Positions 17,191 to 25,032 of a stretch of DNA of 64,000 bases are shown here, one piece after another (within the stretch, counting starts at the first letter, position 1; every line of letters starts with the position of its first letter). Under the pieces are notes generated by a model. That model had not been told where the DNA came from and did not search any database. It saw only the letters and a program-made list of their open reading frames with translations. The stretch covers positions 62,001 through 126,000 of the forward strand of contig JAVJOO010000002.1 of NCBI GenBank assembly GCA_040216735.1, read 5' to 3'. Made by a program: the position numbers and the translations under genes. This DNA is from Alphaproteobacteria bacterium (GTDB taxonomy: Bacteria > Pseudomonadota > Alphaproteobacteria > SHVP01).

Positions 17191-18591
17191 CTACCGCTTG
17201 ACCAAATCGGCGGCGGCCTCACCCGCGAGGCGGCCCAAGTTGGTCGCCGACATCAGCCCCGAACCCGACAGGTAGCCCCAATCGGCCGGGCCGGAGAAGC
17301 CGCGCGCAGCGCCGCCGCCGGCGAAAAGATTCGGGAACGGTGTGCCGTCCTCCTTGAGAACCCGCGCCTCTTTGTTCACTTCGAGGCCGCCTTGGGTGTG
17401 GAACAACGCACCTTGGATTTTGGCAATGTAGTAGGGCGGCGCGAGCGGCGGCTTCTTGGCGAAGTTGCGGCCGAACGGATCGGTGCGCTTGCCCTGGCAC
17501 ATCTCCGCGTTCTCTTTCATCGTTTGCTGCAACGCGGCCTCGCCGCAGCCGACCGTCTTGGCAAGCTCGGCCACGGTGTCGCACTTTTTGATGGCGTCCG
17601 CCTTCATCGCTTCTTGGTGGCTGTGCATCTGAATGGCGACGTCCTGGCAGCGCTGGTCCCAGATCGTCCAGGCGACGTGGCCGGGCTGGCGCACGACATT
17701 GAGTGCCTGTTCGGAATAACCGTGGTTCTCGTCTGAAAACCGCACGCCGTCCTTGTTCACCTGGAATCCGCCTTCGGTGATCGAGGGCCAGCCCAAATGA
17801 ATATTGTGCGGGGTGATGACCGCGCCGTGCCCCTGGAACGACGCCATGTCCTTGATCGACGCCTTGAGTTGTTCGCCCCACAAGACTGCGTCGCCCTGGT
17901 TGCCGTCGTGGCCGTGGTAGTGGGCGTCGACAATCTCGGGGATGTACTTTTTTAGGAGCTCTTTGTTCCCGCCATAGCCGTTGGAGGCCAAGATCAGCGC
18001 CTCGCACCCGACATCTTCGTGCTTGCCGTCGGGTCGGGTGATGCGCACACCGCGAATCCGCCCATCGGCGTCGGCGAACAGATCGGTGACGTGGGCCGAG
18101 GTCGCGATATCGATGCCTTCGCCCGCGACGGCTTGAAGAAACACGGTCAGCAGTTCCGCACCAAACCGGCTGGGAGACGCATGCATATGCGGAACCGTGT
18201 GGCCGGGATAGGTGAAGTCGGAAATACAAGACAGCGGCAACTTGTAGCGATCGACCAACCAGTCGACCGTCTTGGCCGATTCGTTGGCGACGTGGCGCGC
18301 GAGATCCTTGTCGCACTGGTCCTGCGCCTTGGCCAGGATGTCCTTGTAAAGAATGTCCGCCGAATCGACGATCCCGGCGGCCTTTTGCAACTTTGTCCCG
18401 CCAGCCGGAATCTGCCCGCCCGATAGCGACGTGTTGCCACGCGGCGTGTCGTCGCGTTCCAGGATCATCACCTCGACGCCCTTTTCGTGCGCCGCCAATG
18501 CGGCGGTACAACCACACGCGCCCGCACCGATCACCAAAACCGGCACCGTGACGTCGAATTTCTTGCCCTCAGCCGAAATGACACTGCCCAT
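17191..18591 (-). CDS. FAD-dependent dehydrogenase of the fumarate reductase/tricarballylate dehydrogenase type
   Basis: A 466-residue flavoprotein with the FAD-binding VLVIGAGACGCTAAL motif (residues 18-32), ERDDTPRGNTSLSGG (the loop after the second strand), a capping domain, and a C-terminal FAGGGAARGF...YLSGSGLMSA flavin segment. It belongs to the FAD_binding_2 group, which includes fumarate reductases, urocanate reductase and tricarballylate dehydrogenase, catalysing C=C/C-C redox next to a carboxylate. There is no signal peptide, so it is cytoplasmic. A GGGGAGG ribosome binding site sets the ATG at 18591. It is divergent from the racemase-fold pair 102 bases away, probably one catabolic unit. 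Confidence 0.85.
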   Translation of the reverse strand: MGSVISAEGKKFDVTVPVLVIGAGACGCTAALAAHEKGVEVMILERDDTPRGNTSLSGGQIPAGGTKLQKAAGIVDSADILYKDILAKAQDQCDKDLARHVANESAKTVDWLVDRYKLPLSCISDFTYPGHTVPHMHASPSRFGAELLTVFLQAVAGEGIDIATSAHVTDLFADADGRIRGVRITRPDGKHEDVGCEALILASNGYGGNKELLKKYIPEIVDAHYHGHDGNQGDAVLWGEQLKASIKDMASFQGHGAVITPHNIHLGWPSITEGGFQVNKDGVRFSDENHGYSEQALNVVRQPGHVAWTIWDQRCQDVAIQMHSHQEAMKADAIKKCDTVAELAKTVGCGEAALQQTMKENAEMCQGKRTDPFGRNFAKKPPLAPPYYIAKIQGALFHTQGGLEVNKEARVLKEDGTPFPNLFAGGGAARGFSGPADWGYLSGSGLMSATNLGRLAGEAAADLVKR

Positions 18592-18692
18592 GACGATCCT
18601 CCCCTGGCACTGTATGGCGTCAATTGACACGATTCCCCGCGGGGGCTAATCGGTCAACAACGATATTGCCGGGTAGGGAGAGGGAGAAACCG

Positions 18693-19583
18693 ATGGCGCG
18701 CAAGAAAAAAAGAGTCCTGGTGCTGGTACCGTTTCCAATGGCGGGCGAACATTTGGCGATGCGCGAGGCGCAGAGCAAACAGATCGACCTCGGGCCGGAC
18801 CTCGAATTTCACTACAAGCCGGTCAAATGGGCCGGGACCAACTTCGTCGGTCCCTACGACTATGTCGTCGGCGATTTCACCATTCTCGAAGCGGGCCTGC
18901 AGGCCCAGGACGACGGCTTCGACGCGGTTTGCATCGACACGATGAGCGATTCGGGCGTCGCGGCGCTACGCGCGGTGCTCGACATTCCGGTCATCGGCCC
19001 GGGCCGCACCACGATCCTCACCGCGATGATGCTGGGCGACAAGTTCGGCATGCTGGTGATGTGGGAGCGCTGGCTCGGCCTCTATAAAAAAGTCATGGAC
19101 GAGCTTGGCGTTTGGCACAAATACGCCGGCTACCAATCGATCGGCATGGCGCCGGACCGTTTCAGCTTGCTGGGCGGCGAAGAACGCGTGGTCTTCCCGA
19201 AACTGCTCAAGGCCGGCAAAAAACTCGTTGAAGAGAATGGCGCGGACGTGATCATTCTGGGCTCGACGTCGATGCATCAGGCCCGCGATTTCCTGGCCGA
19301 GAAACTTCCTGTCCCGGTGATCAGCCCGGGCCCGACGTCCTATGCCGCGGCCCTGATGATGATCAACCTGCGTCTTGCACAAAGCCGCAAGTCCTACCCG
19401 GCGCCTGTCGGGCGCAGCGACGACTATTTGCACGCCATGCTCGACGCCGCGGTCGATGCGGCCAAGAAGGGGCCGAAGATCGTCGGCGCCGAGGGCCTCA
19501 AGAAAAAGGGCGGGAAAAAGACCGGCGCGGCCAAGAAGCCTGTGGCCAAGCGCGCCGCGAAAAAACCCACCCGGCGGAAATAG
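18693..19583 (+). CDS. Asp/Glu-racemase-fold protein with Lys-rich tail, both catalytic Cys positions changed
   Basis: A 296-residue protein of the aspartate/glutamate/hydantoin racemase superfamily. DGFDAVCIDTMSDSG (about 74-88) aligns with the first active-site loop, where hydantoin racemases read ACFSDPG, so the Cys becomes Thr83; LGSTSMHQA (189-197) aligns with LGCAGM, so the second Cys becomes Ser191. A nearby Cys80 is shifted three residues. From about residue 270 there is a Lys/Ala/Arg tail unlike the fold. The chemistry is therefore uncertain. A GGGAG ribosome binding site precedes the ATG. It lies 12 bases before a paralogue and divergent from the flavoprotein gene. Confidence 0.8.
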   Translation: MARKKKRVLVLVPFPMAGEHLAMREAQSKQIDLGPDLEFHYKPVKWAGTNFVGPYDYVVGDFTILEAGLQAQDDGFDAVCIDTMSDSGVAALRAVLDIPVIGPGRTTILTAMMLGDKFGMLVMWERWLGLYKKVMDELGVWHKYAGYQSIGMAPDRFSLLGGEERVVFPKLLKAGKKLVEENGADVIILGSTSMHQARDFLAEKLPVPVISPGPTSYAAALMMINLRLAQSRKSYPAPVGRSDDYLHAMLDAAVDAAKKGPKIVGAEGLKKKGGKKTGAAKKPVAKRAAKKPTRRK

Positions 19584-19595
19584 GGAGCCCAGACC

Positions 19596-20360
19596 ATGGC
19601 CAAAGCACTCGTACTCGTTCCCTTCGCGATGGACGAAGAGGGCGTCAACAACCGCCGACAGCAGCTCACCACGGTTCAGCTCGGCCCGAACATCGAGTTC
19701 GATTTCAAGCCGGTCACGGCCGGCCCCGAGTTGTACATGAGCCCGCACGACTTCGTGCTGATGGACCTGGCGATCTTCGAAGCCGGCATGTCCGCCCAGG
19801 ACGACGGCTACGACGCCGTCTGCATCGACACCATGAGCGATTCTGGTTTAGACGCCCTGCGGTCCTATCTCGACATCCCGGTGGTCTCGCCGGGCAAGCT
19901 GTCGATGACCTTCGCGATGACGCTGGGAACCAAGTTCGGCATGTTGGCGCAGTGGGAACCGGCCTTGATTCGCACACAAAAGTTCGTGAAGGCACTGGGT
20001 CTCGAGTCCTTTTGCGCCGCGATCGAAAGCTACGATTCACCGCCGGACTACAAGAATCTGCTGTCGGGCAAGGAAGACAAGACCCTGCCCAAGATGAAGG
20101 CGGCCTGCGAACGCGCCATCGAAAAGGGCGCCGACGTGATCTGCCTCGGCTCAACCACCATGTATCAGGCCGCCGAGTATCTAAACCGCGAGTTGCCGGT
20201 GCCGGTAATCAACCCGGGTCCGTTGACCTACAAAACGGTGGAAACCCTGCTCGCAATGGGCATCAGCCATAGCCGCCGGCCCTATCCCAAACCGCTCAAG
20301 CCGCACCCGCAGATGATCCATGCGATGTTCAAAGCGGGCGCGGCCAACGCTGGCAAATAG
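19596..20360 (+). CDS. Asp/Glu-racemase-fold protein, second of a tandem pair
   Basis: A 254-residue paralogue of the preceding protein, without its basic tail. It shares QDDGYDAVCIDTMSDSG (first loop, Thr79 in place of the usual Cys) and CLGSTTMYQAAEYL (second loop, Ser186 in place of the usual Cys). The substrate-facing signature is thus conserved between the pair even though it departs from known racemases, which argues for a shared, real activity and perhaps a hetero-oligomer. It is cytoplasmic. A GGGAG ribosome binding site lies in the 12-base gap. The next gene downstream is the TRAP binding protein, 179 bases on, beyond a structured region. Confidence 0.8.
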   Translation: MAKALVLVPFAMDEEGVNNRRQQLTTVQLGPNIEFDFKPVTAGPELYMSPHDFVLMDLAIFEAGMSAQDDGYDAVCIDTMSDSGLDALRSYLDIPVVSPGKLSMTFAMTLGTKFGMLAQWEPALIRTQKFVKALGLESFCAAIESYDSPPDYKNLLSGKEDKTLPKMKAACERAIEKGADVICLGSTTMYQAAEYLNRELPVPVINPGPLTYKTVETLLAMGISHSRRPYPKPLKPHPQMIHAMFKAGAANAGK

Positions 20361-20437
20361 GCCCGCCCCCTGGCCGGGGGGACCCACTTTCTGGTAATGT
20401 TATCGTCACGTCTCTCCTGAGAGGTGCCAGGGCGGGC
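20361..20437 (+). promoter_or_regulatory. Long-range inverted repeat between racemase pair and TRAP operon 1
   Basis: GCCCGCCCCCTGGC (20361-20374) can pair with GCCAGGGCGGGC (20426-20437), leaving a two-base bulge. The stem starts at the base after the stop of the racemase-fold gene and encloses 51 bases. There is no long T run, so it may protect or process mRNA rather than terminate. Confidence 0.4.
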
Positions 20438-20539
20438 TTAAACCCCGTTTCGAAGACCACCAACAAGAAGCACACGAACGGTCGAATGCGAACGACTGGA
20501 GAGCGGTGTGCCCGAACAACCCAGATAAGGTAGAAACCC

Positions 20540-21592
20540 ATGAGCAAAAAAACCAACGGTGCCGGCGTCAATCGCCGCACAGTTCTCAAGACCACGGCGG
20601 CGGCCGGTGCCGGTGCGGCGATCCTCGGATTTCCCGCGCTGACCCGTTCGGCCCAAGCCAAGAAGTATCTGAAGCCGATCGTGGCCGGCCTGAACGCCAA
20701 AGAGGGCGATCCAACCGACATTTCGATCCGGATGATTCCGCAGATCCTGAAAGAGAAATACGACGTCGAGATGGAAATTCAGATCCATCCCTCGTCCACG
20801 CTCGGCACCGACCTGTCGCAGATCGACGCGGTGATGACCGGCTTTATCGACATCACCTCGAATACGTCGTCGCAGTTCACGGCCTACTCGCCGGAATTCT
20901 CGTACGTCGATTTGCCCTACATCATTCGCGATTGGGACATGGCGCTGCGCTTCTTCAAATCCGACCTGTGGTCGGGCACCGCCGCCAACTACGAAAAGAA
21001 CGTCCCGGTCAAAGTCCTCCCGCCGGTGGGCGCCGGTGGCTACCGCCTGTTGTGGAACAACAAGCGCCCCCTGCCCGATCCCGCGGCAGCGGCCGGCCTG
21101 AAGTTCCGCAGCTCGAACTCCGAGCTCGAAACCGCGCTCATTCGCAACTGGGGCGGCAACCCGACCCCGATTTCGTGGGTGGAAACCTACACGGCGTTGC
21201 AGCAGGGCGTGGTCGACGGCTTCCACGTGCAGCCGATTTGGACGTATCTGTTCAAGATGCACGAAGTGCTCAAGTACGCCACCGAAGTGGACTCGCTCTA
21301 TGCGATCCAGTTCCAGGTGATGAACGCGAACACGTTCAAGTCGATGCCGGAAGACATCCAGAAGCCCTTCCTGCTCGCCGCCCAAGAAGCCGCGGATATC
21401 GCAAACGCCAAGGACCGTGGTCTCGAAGACTTCTACAAGGGCAAGCTGCGTGAGGCCAAAATGGAGATCTACACCCCGAGTGCCGCCGAGAAGGCCAAGT
21501 GGGTTGCCGGTGGCCAGAAGGTTTGGGAAACCGCCAAGGGGATTTCCAAATCCGATCTCGACGCCATGACCGCGTTGCAGGGTTCCTCCTAA
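20540..21592 (+). CDS. TRAP transporter solute-binding protein 1 (DctP-like)
   Basis: A 350-residue periplasmic binding protein. A Tat-like signal (NRRTVLKTTAAAG, then a hydrophobic stretch to RSAQA near residue 38) precedes the mature domain. Family features are IHPSSTLGTD, the GLKFRSSNS segment with the Arg that normally salt-bridges the substrate carboxylate, and WVETYTALQQGVVDGF. It should capture a carboxylate or similar organic acid and hand it to the permease encoded downstream. A strong hairpin (21620-21653) separates it from the small-permease gene and should allow excess binding protein. It is closely similar to the second binding protein at 25033. Confidence 0.92.
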   Translation: MSKKTNGAGVNRRTVLKTTAAAGAGAAILGFPALTRSAQAKKYLKPIVAGLNAKEGDPTDISIRMIPQILKEKYDVEMEIQIHPSSTLGTDLSQIDAVMTGFIDITSNTSSQFTAYSPEFSYVDLPYIIRDWDMALRFFKSDLWSGTAANYEKNVPVKVLPPVGAGGYRLLWNNKRPLPDPAAAAGLKFRSSNSELETALIRNWGGNPTPISWVETYTALQQGVVDGFHVQPIWTYLFKMHEVLKYATEVDSLYAIQFQVMNANTFKSMPEDIQKPFLLAAQEAADIANAKDRGLEDFYKGKLREAKMEIYTPSAAEKAKWVAGGQKVWETAKGISKSDLDAMTALQGSS

Positions 21593-21619
21593 CCGACCCG
21601 ACGACGTCAACTAGACACG

Positions 21620-21653
21620 AAACCCTCGGGGCGTTTATCCGCCCCGGGGGTTT
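21620..21653 (+). terminator. 14-bp hairpin between TRAP binding-protein and permease genes
   Basis: Positions 21620-21633 pair with 21640-21653 around a 6-base loop, all Watson-Crick except one T-G. The right arm ends TTT and the sequence continues CTGC, so a short T tract follows. Sited 27 bases after the binding-protein stop and 20 before the next ATG, it is best read as a partial terminator or 3' mRNA stabiliser. Confidence 0.85.
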
Positions 21654-21673
21654 CTGCTATCTGGACCAAAAAA

Positions 21674-22198
21674 ATGAAATTGGTGGGGCGAGCAGCAGAC
21701 TGGTTGGATCGCGCCGCGATGGCGACGGGCATGCTCCTCGTCACCGCAATTGCCTGCATCATGCTGGCTCAGGTCTTCTTCCGTTATGTCCTCAACTCGT
21801 CTCTACAGTGGTCGGAAGAAGTCAGCGTTAGCGTCATGGTGTGGGTCGTGTTTCTCGGAAGCTCTGCCCTCGTGCGCGGGTGGCAGCACATTTCCGTAAC
21901 GGCCTTCGTCAAAATGCTGTCGTTTCGGCCGCAGGGCATCGCTTACATCGTCGCGAAGATTCTATCGTTGGTCTTCCTGACCGCGATGACCTACTACGCC
22001 TTTGTCGTTTTCTTCGGCCCCATTCATGCAACGTCGTCCAGCGTTGGGATTTCTGCGCGCTGGACCAAGCTGTCGCTTGCAGTCGGCGGCGCGTTGATGA
22101 TGATCGCCATCGTCGGCGAGATCTATCGAGACATTGCCGCCTACCGCCGTAAAGACCGCCAGTATTTCGAAAAATTGGGTGAAGGCGGGTCTCTCTAA
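21674..22198 (+). CDS. TRAP transporter small permease 1 (DctQ-like)
   Basis: A 174-residue membrane protein with four predicted helices and the DctQ landmark QVFFRYVLNSSLQWSEE (about 39-55), which links helices 1 and 2. It forms the QM complex with the large permease encoded 27 bases downstream and uses the cation gradient to import solute delivered by the periplasmic binding protein. Its C terminus is basic and cytoplasmic (YRRKDRQYFEK). The ATG lies 20 bases after the hairpin, without a strong ribosome binding site. The second small permease at 27350 shares the FFRYVxNSSLQWSEE stretch nearly unchanged. Confidence 0.92.
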   Translation: MKLVGRAADWLDRAAMATGMLLVTAIACIMLAQVFFRYVLNSSLQWSEEVSVSVMVWVVFLGSSALVRGWQHISVTAFVKMLSFRPQGIAYIVAKILSLVFLTAMTYYAFVVFFGPIHATSSSVGISARWTKLSLAVGGALMMIAIVGEIYRDIAAYRRKDRQYFEKLGEGGSL

Positions 22199-22225
22199 CA
22201 TCGGCGCGTGGGAGCGCGTCGTAAA

Positions 22226-23554
22226 ATGGAAATCGTCGGACCTTTTCTGCTGGCGCCGCTGTTCATCCTGTTAATCGCAGGCGTGCCTATAGCGTTTAGC
22301 CTTGGGCTTTCATCCGCCTTCTTCCTCGCCCTGACCGCTGTCCCGGGCCTAGACCTCGTACCGCGACCGATACCGTTATTGGCCTTGGCTTCCGAGATGT
22401 TTACGGGCGTCAACCAGTTCGCGCTGCTGGCACTGCCGATGTTCATTCTCAGCGGCGAGCTGATGCACCGGTTCAACATCATCGAAAGCCTGATCGGCTT
22501 TTCCCGACTTCTCATCGGCTGGACCCGGGGAGGCCTTGGCCACGTCACAATCCTGGCTTGCGCCATGTTCGCGTTTATTTCGGGCTCGGCGCTGGCCACA
22601 GCGGCCTCGATCGGCCCGACCATGATCCCAGCTATGGTTCGCGAACGTTATCCGAGCGCATTCGCCGCATCTCTTTGCGCGGCAGCGGCGATGCTCGGAC
22701 CGATCATTCCGCCCAGTACGCCCATGATCATCGTCGGCAGCCAGTTGGGCATCTCCATCGGCGGTATGTTCGTGGGCGGAATCGTGCCGGGGATATTGCT
22801 CGCGGCGGTGCTTATGGGACTGAACGCCTACGCCAGCCGAAGGGGCGCCTACGGCGAGATACACCGGTTCGAAGGCGTCAAACCGGTCCTCCGCGGATCG
22901 CTGCGCACCCTACCCGCGCTGACGGTACCCATGCTCCTGCTCAGTGGCATCGTCTTTGGCGTGTTTACGCCGACCGAGGCCGGTGCCGTTACCGTTTTCT
23001 ATGCTCTGCTCCTCGGAGCAATCTACTTTCGCACGATCACCTTCGCGAAGGTTGCCGAGTCGCTTCGTGCAACGACTCGGGTGACGGCGTCGGTGTTGTT
23101 GATCGTAGCAACGGCGCTGGTTTTCAACCGTATCATGACCTTCTTTCGGGTACCCGAGGCCTTGCTCAACACCCTCCTCGAGGTAACCTCCGATCCTATT
23201 TTTTTGACCCTGCTTATCGTTGCCTTTCTGCTGGTCGTAGGAACCTTCATGGATGAGCTGTCCAACATGCTCATCCTCGGACCGCTTCTGATGCCTATTT
23301 GCACATCCGCGGAAGGGATCGGTATGCACCCAATCCAATATGGGTTGTTCCTAATGACCGCGATCTTGCTGGGCCTTTTGACCCCGCCCTTGAGCCTCCT
23401 GCTCAACGTCGTTGCGCCAATAGGGCGGGTTTCAATTGAACGCGTGTCGCTTGCCGTTCTACCGTTCTTTTTCGCGGAGGTCGGTGTACTCCTTGTTATG
23501 GCGTTTGTACCCGCCGTAACGATGACCCTTCCGCGCCTCTTTGGTTTTGCCTGA
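22226..23554 (+). CDS. TRAP transporter large permease 1 (DctM-like)
   Basis: A 442-residue, roughly 12-helix transport subunit. Recognisable DctM segments include VPIAFSLGLSSAFF, MFTGVNQFALLALPMFILSGELM, SGSALATAASIGPTMIPAM, PPSTPMIIVG, VFTPTEAGAVTVFYA and the C-terminal LLTPPLSLLLNVV. It is the ion-coupled translocation channel of the TRAP system. The ATG at 22226 (MEIVGPFLL) is chosen over a GTG six codons earlier because the paralogue at 27886 begins MEIVAPFLL at the same point. It is convergent with the methyltransferase gene; the 81-base gap between them has only a weak 6-bp hairpin. Confidence 0.93.
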   Translation: MEIVGPFLLAPLFILLIAGVPIAFSLGLSSAFFLALTAVPGLDLVPRPIPLLALASEMFTGVNQFALLALPMFILSGELMHRFNIIESLIGFSRLLIGWTRGGLGHVTILACAMFAFISGSALATAASIGPTMIPAMVRERYPSAFAASLCAAAAMLGPIIPPSTPMIIVGSQLGISIGGMFVGGIVPGILLAAVLMGLNAYASRRGAYGEIHRFEGVKPVLRGSLRTLPALTVPMLLLSGIVFGVFTPTEAGAVTVFYALLLGAIYFRTITFAKVAESLRATTRVTASVLLIVATALVFNRIMTFFRVPEALLNTLLEVTSDPIFLTLLIVAFLLVVGTFMDELSNMLILGPLLMPICTSAEGIGMHPIQYGLFLMTAILLGLLTPPLSLLLNVVAPIGRVSIERVSLAVLPFFFAEVGVLLVMAFVPAVTMTLPRLFGFA

Positions 23555-23635
23555 GACTGGGTTCGCGGCTCACTGAGGAATGGGCGCAAGCGCAGCGCCC
23601 GCGTCGCGGCGTTCGGCTAACCCAAGAGTCCAATC

Positions 23636-24814
23636 CTACTTCACGCCCTGCATCACGAAGAAGACCTCACACCCGACGCGGGCGCCTTGGGGGTGGGCGT
23701 CGGTGTCGGCGGGCTTGGGGCCTAACGTGGTCTTATCGGTTTCCTGATGCTCGCTGCGTTCGAGGTAGCCGCTGGCCGCCTCGCGAAAACCGACTTTGCG
23801 GGCGAGCGCTGCGGTGTCGGTCGAATTGATCTTGGCCCAGAACGGTTCGGCGTTGTTCAGGGTCTGCCAGTCGTGGATGACCTGGTCGAACAGGGTCATG
23901 TCCTTGTAGGGCAAGCCGAGCTCCAGATGAATCATCATCCCGCCCGGCCGCAGCACCCGGTGGCACTCACGGACAATGTTCTCCAGCGCGGACGTCGAGG
24001 TTTCGTGGAACAGGAGATGCGACACCACGAGGTCGAAGTGGTTGTCCGGGTAGTCGGTCGCCTCAGCGTTTTGCTGGGAGAAATGAATCCGCCGACCCAA
24101 CGCCTCGGCGCGCGCATGGCCGTAGCGCAACAACGGTGCCGCGACATCGACCGCGTGCACTTGGGCGTCGGGAAAGAAAACCGGATAGGCCAGCGTCGCC
24201 TGGCCGATGGAACAGCCGAGGTCGAGAATACGCAGGGGCCGGAACGCCGGGTAATTGTGCCGAAGGTAGGAGCACACGGTGCGTCCGCGGGCATCGTGAA
24301 GCGGCCCTTGGGTACCGCACACGTTGATGAACGTCCCGCGATCAAAAATCGCGCCGGCCCGTAAGTCGTCTTTGGTCACCTCGCTGGCATAGCCGCCGGG
24401 CATCGCGTGGATGTCCACAGTCGACATGTACCCGGGGATCGGCAGCGTCGCGTCGAGCCGCAAACTACCGCCCGCGCGTTTTGTACGCTTGGCCGCGCCG
24501 ACCAGATCCTTCAGTTGCCGCGCGACGCTTTCCTCGACACTGTCCCACATCACCTCCTGGGCAAGTCGCGTGAGCGAACCCCACATTTGATGATAGGGGT
24601 CTGCGTCCATCGCCTTGCGCAACTCGCGTCGTGTCTGCGGCCGCCGACCGGACGCACGCACAAACTTGGGAATGACTCGGGTTTCGGCAGCGTCGCGATT
24701 GCCCGGCCCAACATCGGTCGAAATGTGTGTCTTGAAGGTGAAGGCAAATTCTTGCCGCGCAAGTTCGTCGTGATTGGTGCGCGGTAGGACGGTGTGTTCG
24801 GCCTGGTGCAGCAT
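23636..24814 (-). CDS. Class I SAM-dependent methyltransferase
   Basis: A 392-residue protein with an extended N-terminal region of about 190 residues and a class I methyltransferase domain: ILDLGCSIGQATLAYP (motif I), VHAVDVAAPLL (motif II, acidic residue for the SAM ribose), NHFDLVVSHLLFHET (motif IV) and VLRPGGMMIHLELG. The N-terminal part includes DIHAMPGGYASEV, which I do not recognise as a named domain. The substrate is unknown; a small molecule of the local pathway is plausible. An AGAGAGAA ribosome binding site supports the ATG at 24814. It sits between the two TRAP operons on the opposite strand and is divergent from the second. Confidence 0.82.
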   Translation of the reverse strand: MLHQAEHTVLPRTNHDELARQEFAFTFKTHISTDVGPGNRDAAETRVIPKFVRASGRRPQTRRELRKAMDADPYHQMWGSLTRLAQEVMWDSVEESVARQLKDLVGAAKRTKRAGGSLRLDATLPIPGYMSTVDIHAMPGGYASEVTKDDLRAGAIFDRGTFINVCGTQGPLHDARGRTVCSYLRHNYPAFRPLRILDLGCSIGQATLAYPVFFPDAQVHAVDVAAPLLRYGHARAEALGRRIHFSQQNAEATDYPDNHFDLVVSHLLFHETSTSALENIVRECHRVLRPGGMMIHLELGLPYKDMTLFDQVIHDWQTLNNAEPFWAKINSTDTAALARKVGFREAASGYLERSEHQETDKTTLGPKPADTDAHPQGARVGCEVFFVMQGVK

Positions 24815-24908
24815 GGGGTTCTCTCTTCGGGTGCACAGCATAAACCGAGGCCGCCCGGCGACCGCCCGACAAAGATTCGCGTTGAATCAATGACCTAGAG
24901 GCTATCGG

Positions 24909-24939
24909 CGCGATGCTGCGGCGCGGCATCGCGGTTTTT
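24909..24939 (+). terminator. Terminator-like hairpin in the leader of TRAP operon 2
   Basis: CGCGATGC (24909-24916) pairs with GCATCGCG (24926-24933) and is followed by GTTTTT. No plus-strand gene ends upstream, since the neighbour is divergent, so a terminator here would act on a nascent leader transcript. That makes it a candidate attenuator 94 bases before the binding-protein ATG. Confidence 0.6.
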
Positions 24940-25032
24940 GGTTGTCGCGGGAAGACCCCTGGCCTGTAATTCGTCCTGGGCGGGGGCTGTCCGAGGATGC
25001 CCACCGACACCGAAAACAAAATGGGAGGTTTC

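Noticed and set aside
23582-23600. Weak hairpin between large-permease 1 and the methyltransferase as a terminator
   Set aside because: The stem is only six base pairs (GGGCGC/GCGCCC) and no T run follows on either strand.
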